Below, in pieces: positions 57,552 to 64,000 of a stretch of DNA of 64,000 nt. The notes below the pieces were generated by a model. It made no database searches, had not been told where the DNA came from, and saw only the letters and a list, made by a program, of their open reading frames with translations. The position numbers were made by a program, and so were the translations under genes. Origin of the DNA: Pantoea rwandensis (GTDB lineage: Bacteria > Pseudomonadota > Gammaproteobacteria > Enterobacterales > Enterobacteriaceae); the NCBI RefSeq assembly GCF_002095475.1, contig NZ_MLFR01000003.1, positions 1 to 64,000 on the forward strand, written 5' to 3'. The first letter of the stretch is position 1. Each line of letters opens with the position of its first letter.

Positions 57552-58250
57552 ATGACGCAAGAACAATTAAGCAAAACCGAGCGCATCATCCTTACGCTGG
57601 GTGAAGAAATTGTCGCAGGGAAGTATGTGCCAGGTGCTGCGTTGCCCGCCGAAGCGGAGTTGTGTGAGCGCTTTGGCACCTCTCGCAACATTATCCGCGA
57701 AGTGTTTCGCTCGCTGATGGCAAAGCGGCTGATGGAGATGAAGCGCTATCGTGGCGCCTTTGTTACCCCGCGCAATCAGTGGAATTACCTCGATAGCGAC
57801 GTATTGCAGTGGGCACTGGCGCACGATCAAGACCCAAGGCTGATTGCCGCGATGAGCGAAGTGCGCGTGCTGGTGGAGCCCCAAATTGCACGCTGGTCGG
57901 CGGAACGCGCGACCTCAACCGATTTGGCGGCGATTGAACAGGCTTATAACGACATGGTTGCTCATCATCTCGATCGTGAAGCGTTCAATGAGGCAGATAT
58001 CCGCTACCACGAAGCGGTACTGGCCTCGGTGCACAATCCGGTATTGCAGCAGCTTAACGTGGCAATCAGTCAATTGCAGAAAGCGGTGTTTGCGAAAACC
58101 TATATGGCTGATTCCGGCAACATGCCGCGCACCTTAGCCGAACACAAAGCGCTATTCGATGCCATTCGTCATCAGGATGGCGATGCGGCGGAACAGGCGG
58201 CAAAAGCAATGATCGCCAGCTCCACCGCCCGACTCAAGGAAATTATGTGA
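57552..58250 (+). CDS. dgoR: D-galactonate operon repressor DgoR (GntR family)
   Basis: FadR-subfamily GntR repressor of D-galactonate use. N-terminal winged helix (LPAEAELCERFGTSRNIIREVFRSL), then the all-helical FCD effector domain with metal-site Asp/His in EADIRYHEAVL and AEHKALFDAIR. 232 aa (E. coli 229). First gene of dgoRKADT; overlaps dgoK by 4 nt. Confidence 0.97.
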   Translation: MTQEQLSKTERIILTLGEEIVAGKYVPGAALPAEAELCERFGTSRNIIREVFRSLMAKRLMEMKRYRGAFVTPRNQWNYLDSDVLQWALAHDQDPRLIAAMSEVRVLVEPQIARWSAERATSTDLAAIEQAYNDMVAHHLDREAFNEADIRYHEAVLASVHNPVLQQLNVAISQLQKAVFAKTYMADSGNMPRTLAEHKALFDAIRHQDGDAAEQAAKAMIASSTARLKEIM

Positions 58251-59122
58251 CCAGCTATATCGCGATTGATTGGGGCTCAACCAATTTACGTGCCTGGCAT
58301 TATCAGCAGGGCAACTGTATTGAGGAGCGCCGTTCAGAAGCGGGCGTCACGCGTCTTGGCGGACGCACGCCAGCAGAGGTGTTTGCCAGTGTGACTGACG
58401 GCTGGCCAGTGAATGAGGTACCGGTAGTGATGGCAGGCATGGTCGGCAGCAATGCAGGCTGGCTTGCGGTGCCTTATTTGGCCTGTCCGGTGGCGCTGGA
58501 CCAACTCAGCAGCCGCCTGACCCGCGTTGAAGATAAAGCATGGATCGTGCCGGGATTGAGCGTCGAACGTGCTGATAACTACAACGTGATGCGTGGTGAA
58601 GAGACACAATTGCTGGGTGCCTTAGCGCTGCAACCTGCAACGCAGTATGTAATGCCTGGCACACATGCTAAGTGGGTGCAGGTGGAGCAGCAGCGAGTAC
58701 AGGATTTCCGCACGGTGATGACGGGTGAACTGCATCATCTGTTGCTGAAACAGTCGCTGATTGGTGCGGGTTTACCCGAGCAGGAAGAGAATCCCGCCGC
58801 TTTCCGTGAGGGCTTAGCGGTCGGCAGCCACGATGCATCAATCCTTTCCCGCCTATTCGAAGTGCGTGCTTCTCATGTGTTGGGCGCACGCAATCGCCAC
58901 CATATCAGCGATTTTTTATCCGGCCTGTTGATTGGTCATGAAGTGGCGCTGATGACGCAATACGTAGATCGCAGCCAACCGGTCAACATTATTGCCGGAA
59001 ATGCGCTGGCGCAGCGCTATCAGCAGGCGCTGCAATTTATCGGTGTGGATTCAGTCACATTGGAAGGCGATCGCGCTTTCCAGCATGGAATAAGGAGTAT
59101 TGCAGATGACCTGGCAAACTAA
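58247..59122 (+). CDS. dgoK: 2-dehydro-3-deoxygalactonokinase
   Basis: Phosphorylates 2-keto-3-deoxygalactonate. Starts with the sugar-kinase phosphate motif AIDWGSTNLRAW and has PGTHAKWVQV and MTGELHHLL typical of DgoK. GTG start (58247) inside the ATGTGA overlap with dgoR. 291 aa (E. coli 292). Confidence 0.96.
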   Translation: MTSYIAIDWGSTNLRAWHYQQGNCIEERRSEAGVTRLGGRTPAEVFASVTDGWPVNEVPVVMAGMVGSNAGWLAVPYLACPVALDQLSSRLTRVEDKAWIVPGLSVERADNYNVMRGEETQLLGALALQPATQYVMPGTHAKWVQVEQQRVQDFRTVMTGELHHLLLKQSLIGAGLPEQEENPAAFREGLAVGSHDASILSRLFEVRASHVLGARNRHHISDFLSGLLIGHEVALMTQYVDRSQPVNIIAGNALAQRYQQALQFIGVDSVTLEGDRAFQHGIRSIADDLAN

Positions 59123-59723
59123 ATTGCCGTTGATCGCCATCTTACGTGGCATCACGCCAGACGAAGCCGAAGCACACGTAGGTGCGCTGATCGAAGCGGG
59201 TTTTGACGCCATCGAGATCCCGCTGAATTCCCCTGAATGGCCCAAAAGCATTGGTGCGATGGTGCAGACTTTCGGCGATAAAGCGCTGATTGGTGCGGGC
59301 ACGGTGCTGAATCCGGCGCAGGTCGATGAGCTGGCCACGCTCAACAGCAAGCTGGTGGTAACGCCGAATACCGATGCGGCAGTAATCCGTCAGGCCGTGG
59401 CGAAAGGGATGATTGTTGCTGCGGGTTGCGCCACCGCCACTGAAGCCTTCACCGCACTGCAGGCGGGCGCCCAGGCGCTGAAAATCTTCCCATCGTCGGC
59501 GTTTGGACCGGGCTACATCAAGGCGTTGAAAGCGGTGCTGCCGCCGGAAGTGCCAGTGTTTGCGGTGGGCGGCGTGACGCCGGAAAACTTGCATGAATTT
59601 ATGGCCGCAGGCTGCATTGGCGCAGGTTTGGGCAGCGATCTTTATCGCGCTGGCCAGCCGCTGTCGCGCACTGTGGAGAAAGCTCGCGCATTTATTGCTG
59701 CTTATAAGGACGCTGTACGATGA
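59106..59723 (+). CDS. dgoA: 2-dehydro-3-deoxy-6-phosphogalactonate aldolase
   Basis: Splits KDPGal into pyruvate and glyceraldehyde 3-phosphate. KDPG/KHG-aldolase family with the Glu motif [11 protein letters not shown], substrate loop [11 protein letters not shown] and Schiff-base Lys in [15 protein letters not shown] 59106 is 8 nt from AAGGAG, giving 205 aa as in E. coli; it overlaps the dgoK end. Confidence 0.97.
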   Translation: MTWQTKLPLIAILRGITPDEAEAHVGALIEAGFDAIEIPLNSPEWPKSIGAMVQTFGDKALIGAGTVLNPAQVDELATLNSKLVVTPNTDAAVIRQAVAKGMIVAAGCATATEAFTALQAGAQALKIFPSSAFGPGYIKALKAVLPPEVPVFAVGGVTPENLHEFMAAGCIGAGLGSDLYRAGQPLSRTVEKARAFIAAYKDAVR

Positions 59724-60868
59724 AAATTACCAAACTGACCACCTATCGCCTGCCGCCGCGCTGGATGTTCCTGAAAATCGAAACTGACGAAGGCATTGTC
59801 GGCTGGGGCGAGCCGGTGATTGAAGGGCGCGCACGCAGCGTCGAAGCGGCCGTGCATGAGCTGTCGGAATATCTGATTGGTCAGGACCCGGCACGCATCA
59901 ACGACTTGTGGCAGGTGATGTATCGCGGTGGATTTTATCGCGGCGGTCCGATTCTGATGAGCGCTATTGCCGGTATCGATCAGGCTTTGTGGGATATCAA
60001 AGGCAAAGCGCTGGGTGTGCCGGTGTATCAACTGCTGGGTGGTCTGGTGCGTGACAGCATCAAGGCTTACAGTTGGGTGGGGGGCGATCGCCCGGAAGAA
60101 GTTGTTGATGGCATCAAGAAACTGCGCAAGATAGGCTTCGACACCTTTAAGCTGAATGGCTGCGAAGAGATGGGCATTATCGATAATGCGCGCAAAGTGG
60201 ATGCTGCCGTGAACACCGTGGCACAGATTCGCGAAGCCTTTGGCAAAGAGATTGAGTTCGGCCTCGATTTCCACGGCCGCGTCAGTGCGCCAATGGCGAA
60301 AGTGCTGATTAAAGAGCTGGAGCCGTATCGCCCGTTGTTTATAGAAGAGCCGGTGCTGGCGGAGCAGGCGGAATACTATCCGCGTCTGGCGGCGCAAACC
60401 CATATTCCGATTGCTGCAGGCGAACGCATGTTCTCGCGCTTCGAGTTCAAGCGCGTGCTGGAAGCGGGCGGCTTGGCGATTCTGCAACCGGATCTGTCGC
60501 ATGCGGGCGGTATCACCGAATGCTATAAAATTGCCGCGATGGCGGAGTCCTATGATGTGGCGCTGGCACCGCACTGTCCGCTCGGCCCAATCGCACTCGC
60601 TGCCTGCCTGCACGTCGATTTCGTGTCACGCAACGCGGTGTTCCAGGAGCAGAGTATGGGCATTCACTATAATCAGGGTGCTGAACTGCTGGATTACGTC
60701 ATCAATAAAGATGATTTCAAAATGGATGATGGTCACTTCTATCCGCTGAATAAACCGGGCCTCGGCGTGGAAATTAACGAAGAGCTGGTGATTGAAAGAA
60801 GTAAAAATGCACCGGACTGGCGCAATCCATTGTGGCGCTTCCCAGATGGATCGGTTGCAGAGTGGTAA
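59720..60868 (+). CDS. dgoD: D-galactonate dehydratase
   Basis: Enolase-superfamily dehydratase making 2-keto-3-deoxygalactonate. Metal ligands appear in [16 protein letters not shown] and AAGERMFSR, and the catalytic His in LAPHCPLGP. 382 aa as in E. coli. ATGA overlap with dgoA. An ERIC element follows directly, before dgoT. Confidence 0.98.
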   Translation: MKITKLTTYRLPPRWMFLKIETDEGIVGWGEPVIEGRARSVEAAVHELSEYLIGQDPARINDLWQVMYRGGFYRGGPILMSAIAGIDQALWDIKGKALGVPVYQLLGGLVRDSIKAYSWVGGDRPEEVVDGIKKLRKIGFDTFKLNGCEEMGIIDNARKVDAAVNTVAQIREAFGKEIEFGLDFHGRVSAPMAKVLIKELEPYRPLFIEEPVLAEQAEYYPRLAAQTHIPIAAGERMFSRFEFKRVLEAGGLAILQPDLSHAGGITECYKIAAMAESYDVALAPHCPLGPIALAACLHVDFVSRNAVFQEQSMGIHYNQGAELLDYVINKDDFKMDDGHFYPLNKPGLGVEINEELVIERSKNAPDWRNPLWRFPDGSVAEW

Positions 60869-60979
60869 TACCCGTCATACTTCAATCTGTAGATGCGCTG
60901 GCTGCGCTCATTCACCTTGAGCAAGCTCTGGGGAATATATTCCCTTGCCGCCTGTCTGCACGTCGAATTATTTAGGGTT
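60869..60979 (-). repeat. ERIC element between dgoD and dgoT
   Basis: About 111 bp: TACCCGTCATACTTCAA at the left, CTCGAATTATTTAGGGT-type sequence at the right (GTCGAATTATTTAGGGT). The central TTACTTGAGTAAG part is shortened by about 12-16 bp compared with the mnmE-yidC copy. It lies in the operon, leaving 185 nt before dgoT in which only a small hairpin (GGCGTG / CACGCC near 61114-61130) is seen. Confidence 0.85.
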
Positions 60980-61164
60980 TAAGAATTTATAAAATCTTTT
61001 AGATAAAGATATGCCGGTGAAATAAGGCATAGGGCCTCGCTCAGCCTTATCCCGGCAGATGACATTTACCGCCTGTGCGGTTTTACCTTCAATATCCTTG
61101 CCCTGCATTTGTAGCGGCGTGCTTCGTCACGCCTGAACTACAAACACGATTACGGAGAAACACC

Positions 61165-62457
61165 ATGGATCTCTCTGCTGTTCAGGCCAAACCGACACGG
61201 CGTCGTTATATTACGCTGTTGATGATCTTTATTACGGTGGTGATTTGCTATGTCGACCGCGCTAATTTAGCGGTGGCCTCTGCCCATATTCAGGAAGAGT
61301 TCGGTATCAGCAAAGCTGAGATGGGATACGTCTTCTCTGCCTTTGCCTGGTTATATACCCTGTGTCAGATCCCCGGTGGCTGGTTCCTCGATCGCGTCGG
61401 TTCCCGCCTGACCTATTTTATTGCCATCTTCGGTTGGTCAGTTGCCACCTTATTCCAGGGTTTTGCCAGCGGACTATTATCGCTGATTGGTTTGCGTGCC
61501 ATCACCGGCATCTTTGAAGCGCCCGCGTTCCCGACCAACAATCGCTTGGTCACCAGCTGGTTCCCCGAGCAGGAGCGCGCCTCCGCCGTCGGCTTTTACA
61601 CCTCCGGTCAGTTTGTCGGCCTCGCTTTTCTCACGCCGTTGCTGATCTGGATTCAGGAACTGCTGAGCTGGCACTGGGTGTTCATCATCACAGGCGCTAT
61701 CGGCATCATCTGGTCGCTGGTGTGGATCAAGTTCTATCAGGCGCCAAGCCAGAGCAAAGGCATCAACCAGGCGGAACTGGACTATATCCGTGAAGGTGGA
61801 GCGATGGTCGACGGCGATGCGCCGTCGGCGAAAAAAACGCGCACCAAACTCACTGCTGCGGACTGGAAACTGGTGTTCCATCGCAAGCTGTGCGGCGTAT
61901 ACCTTGGGCAATTCGCGGTTACCTCCACGCTGTGGTTCTTCCTGACCTGGTTCCCGAACTACCTGACACAGGAAAAACACATCTCTGCGCTCACGGCCGG
62001 TTTTATGACGACCGTGCCGTTCCTGGCCGCCTTCTTTGGCGTGATTCTTTCTGGCATCGTGGCCGATCGTCTGGTGCGCAGCGGGCGTTCCCTTGGTTTT
62101 GCGCGTAAAACGCCAATTATCTGCGGATTGCTGATCTCTACCTGCATCATGGGGGCCAACTACACCAACGATCCGGTATGGATTATGACGCTGATGGCCA
62201 TCGCATTCTTCGGCAACGGTTTTGCCTCCATCACCTGGTCGCTGGTTTCCTCACTGGCACCGGTGCGTTTGATTGGATTGACCGGTGGGATGTTCAACTT
62301 TATCGGAGGTTTGGGCGGTATTACTGTGCCGCTGGTGGTGGGCTATCTGGCGCAGGATTATGGCTTTGCCCCGGCTCTGGTGTATATCTCTGCCGTGGCG
62401 TTGGTCGGTGCGCTGTCGTATATCCTATTGGTCGGGGATGTAAAACGCGTGGGGTGA
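61165..62457 (+). CDS. dgoT: D-galactonate transporter DgoT
   Basis: MFS proton:D-galactonate symporter (ACS family). Nearly identical to E. coli Dgo[53 protein letters not shown] 61165 with TACGGAG upstream gives 430 aa, the E. coli length; the in-frame start at 61075 is upstream noise. Last dgo gene, separated from dgoD by an ERIC element. Confidence 0.97.
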   Translation: MDLSAVQAKPTRRRYITLLMIFITVVICYVDRANLAVASAHIQEEFGISKAEMGYVFSAFAWLYTLCQIPGGWFLDRVGSRLTYFIAIFGWSVATLFQGFASGLLSLIGLRAITGIFEAPAFPTNNRLVTSWFPEQERASAVGFYTSGQFVGLAFLTPLLIWIQELLSWHWVFIITGAIGIIWSLVWIKFYQAPSQSKGINQAELDYIREGGAMVDGDAPSAKKTRTKLTAADWKLVFHRKLCGVYLGQFAVTSTLWFFLTWFPNYLTQEKHISALTAGFMTTVPFLAAFFGVILSGIVADRLVRSGRSLGFARKTPIICGLLISTCIMGANYTNDPVWIMTLMAIAFFGNGFASITWSLVSSLAPVRLIGLTGGMFNFIGGLGGITVPLVVGYLAQDYGFAPALVYISAVALVGALSYILLVGDVKRVG

Positions 62458-62501
62458 TTGCCAAACCACATGGGTTATTTGCAGGGTCGCCATTTATGGC
62501 G

Positions 62502-62865
62502 TAATGCTTGTCAGTTAAGCATTAGGTGATAACGCAGTCTGGTGCCGCTCTGGGGCTGGCTGCCCTCGCGCCGCTGACGCGGTACCTTCACTTCACTCGT
62601 CCGCCTGACGGACCGGCGCAGACGGGACTTTCCCTGTCCCGGCTGCACCTTTCGCCAGCATCCATGCTGGCTCTCCTGGCTTCCTCATTCTGTTCAGCGC
62701 TGCGAAATGCCAGCCCCAGAGCGGCACCAGCCTGCTTGCTGACATCTGTTTACGCTTTTGGAAAGGGCGAGATGTTTCAGGAGGTAGCATTTTTACTGCT
62801 ATAAAGGGCGCCATTTTAAGAAAATGACAGCCTCACCTGAAGAGCCCCTTAACTGACAAGCATTA
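62502..62865. mobile_element. 364-bp MITE with IS4-like terminal inverted repeats
   Basis: Bounded by perfect 18-bp inverted repeats TAATGCTTGTCAGTTAAG (62502-62519) and its complement (62848-62865), close in form to IS4 ends. Flanked on both sides by the 14-bp direct repeat CGCCATTTATGGCG (62488-62501 and 62866-62879), the length class of IS4 target duplications. The inside has no recognisable transposase; short reading frames there look fortuitous. The target is itself a REP-like palindrome. It lies in the dgoT-yidR gap (504 nt), which otherwise shows nothing but the yidR leader. Confidence 0.85.
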
Positions 62866-62961
62866 CGCCATTTATGGCGGCCATTGTGAATGGCAAACTT
62901 GCTGCACCCCCTCTCAAAATCGCGTAATTTGTTCGGCAACTGTTGGATGTAAGGTTGCCTC

Positions 62962-64000
62962 ATGTCAGAAAAACAACTCACTTTTGCACAGCGTCACCAT
63001 CAACTCACCAATATCAACGTCTGGACCGCCGACAGCCAGTGGCTGGCGTTTGATGTTCGCCCGTCGGGGGCTTCTTTTACCAGCTTAACCATCGAGCGCG
63101 TCAACGTGGCAAGCGGTGTGGTCGAAGTGCTGTATCAGGCTCGCGATGGCGCGCACGTTGGTGTTGTCACCGTGAGTCCAGACCTGCCGCCGCGCTATGT
63201 GTGTATTCATGGCCCCGAACATCCCGATGCGCACTGGCACTACGATTTTCATCATCGCCGTGGCGTGATCGTGCAGCAGAGCCATGCCGAGAATCTCGAC
63301 GCCTGTGACATCACCGCGCCCTACACGGCGGGTGCTTTACGCGGCGGTTCACATGTTCACGTCTTCAGCCCCGACGGATCGCGCCTCAGCTTTACCTATA
63401 ATGATCATGTGATGCATGAGAAAGATGTGCATGACGATCTTCGCAACGTGGGTGTGGCCGTACCGCTGCATCCGGTGTGCCCGCCTAAGCAGCATCCGCG
63501 TGAATATGATGGCAGCCATTACTGTGTGCTGGTGAGTCAGACCACGCGCGATCCACAGCCGGGCAGCGATCAGATTGACCGTGCCTACGAGGAGTGCTGG
63601 ATTGGCGATCGTGGTTATCAGAAACCGGATGGCAGCTGGCAGCGTTGGGCGCTGGCCTTTATTGGCGATACGCGCGCCGCGAACGGTGACAAAGTCCCCG
63701 AAGTGTTTGTGGTGGATCTGCCAGAGGCAACTGGTGATTACGCGAAAGCGGGCGCATCACCGCTACAGGGCACAGCGGATAAATTGCCTGCGCCGCCGGC
63801 CGGTGTGAAGCAGCGTCGCGTCACGCACAGCAAAGGGTTGGCTTTGCAGCCACGACATTGGCTGCGCGCCGCACCAGACGGCAGCGCCATCGCTTTTCTG
63901 CTGGCCGACGATCAGGGTGTCGTGCAGCTGTGGAGCGTTTCGCCAAACGGCGGCGTACCGCGTCAGATTACCCAGCTCAGCAGCAGTATTCAGTCGGCCT
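62962..64000 (+). CDS. yidR: DUF3748 beta-propeller protein YidR (partial, runs off the window)
   Basis: Open frame of 346 codons from ATG 62962 (MSEKQLTFAQRHHQLTNINV) to the window edge without a stop; E. coli YidR is about 415 aa. Repeating blade-like elements (WLAFDVRPSG, GSHVHVFSPDGSRLSFTYND, HWLRAAPDGSAIAFLLADD) indicate a TolB/WD40-like propeller. No signal peptide is visible. AAGG lies 8 nt upstream of the start. Function unknown. It follows dgoT and the MITE on the same strand. Confidence 0.85.
   Translation, partial: MSEKQLTFAQRHHQLTNINVWTADSQWLAFDVRPSGASFTSLTIERVNVASGVVEVLYQARDGAHVGVVTVSPDLPPRYVCIHGPEHPDAHWHYDFHHRRGVIVQQSHAENLDACDITAPYTAGALRGGSHVHVFSPDGSRLSFTYNDHVMHEKDVHDDLRNVGVAVPLHPVCPPKQHPREYDGSHYCVLVSQTTRDPQPGSDQIDRAYEECWIGDRGYQKPDGSWQRWALAFIGDTRAANGDKVPEVFVVDLPEATGDYAKAGASPLQGTADKLPAPPAGVKQRRVTHSKGLALQPRHWLRAAPDGSAIAFLLADDQGVVQLWSVSPNGGVPRQITQLSSSIQSA

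Noticed and set aside
59702-60613. 303-codon frame antisense to dgoD
   Set aside because: His/Gln/Arg-rich composition typical of antisense shadows; dgoD on the plus strand is full-length and conserved.
62526-62814. Short frames on both strands inside the 364-bp element
   Set aside because: They lie between the inverted repeats, have poor ribosome sites and low-complexity composition; more likely non-coding MITE filler than genes.

Overview
This window is a piece of an enterobacterial chromosome around the replication origin. Almost every protein matches its Escherichia coli counterpart in length and motifs, and the gene order is that of the enteric origin region: hsrA-rbs-kup-ravA-viaA-asnC-mioC-oriC-mnmG-rsmG-atp-glmUS-pst-phoU, then mnmE-yidC-yidD-rnpA-rpmH-dnaA-dnaN-recF-gyrB-yidA-dgo. 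An ovothiol synthase gene (ovoA, a family characterised from Erwinia tasmaniensis), the missing tnaA and asnA, and the ERIC and REP-like repeats suggest Erwiniaceae, probably Pantoea or Erwinia. That placement is an inference; no rRNA is present to confirm it.

Layout. 1-9.5 kb: an MFS efflux gene (hsrA) converging on the ribose operon rbsDACBKR (minus strand, two RbsR operators around its promoter), then kup. 9.7-16 kb: ravA-viaA, ovoA where E. coli has asnA, asnC, mioC. 16.1-16.5 kb: oriC. 16.5-26.8 kb: mnmG, rsmG, a 713-nt AT-rich spacer with a strong promoter, and atpIBEFHAGDC. 27-35.2 kb: glmU, glmS (with a vacant attTn7 site) and pstSCAB-phoU behind two Pho boxes. 35.3-41.2 kb: accessory genes (an MFS symporter, yieH, adeP, yieE, and RutF-like and RutE-like enzymes) with many repeats. 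41.4-52.1 kb: mnmE and the yidC-rpmH / dnaA-dnaN-recF-gyrB divergent core. 52.3-56.3 kb: a four-gene catabolic cassette (DeoR-PfkB fusion, DapA-family aldolase, YhcH-like protein, ACS-family transporter). 56.4-62.5 kb: yidA and the D-galactonate operon dgoRKADT. The window ends inside yidR.

How the genes work together. The core is replication initiation (oriC, dnaA, dnaN, recF, gyrB), energy (F1Fo ATP synthase), cell-wall precursor supply (glmUS), phosphate uptake, and membrane-protein and tRNA maturation (yidC, yidD, rnpA, mnmE, mnmG). Around it sit sugar and sugar-acid catabolic units: ribose, galactonate, and the unassigned cassette next to gyrB.

Most interesting items: (1) a 364-bp non-autonomous element with 18-bp IS4-like inverted ends and a 14-bp target duplication, inserted into a REP-type palindrome near the right end; (2) the unassigned cassette with a fused regulator/kinase and an aldolase lacking the usual substrate-binding motif; (3) ovoA at the asnA locus; (4) a 122-bp tandem repeat array carrying GTAG-headed palindromes, members of a family scattered through the window; (5) three ERIC elements, one inside dgo and one in the glmS leader; (6) a one-base poly-T deficit at the start of yieH.
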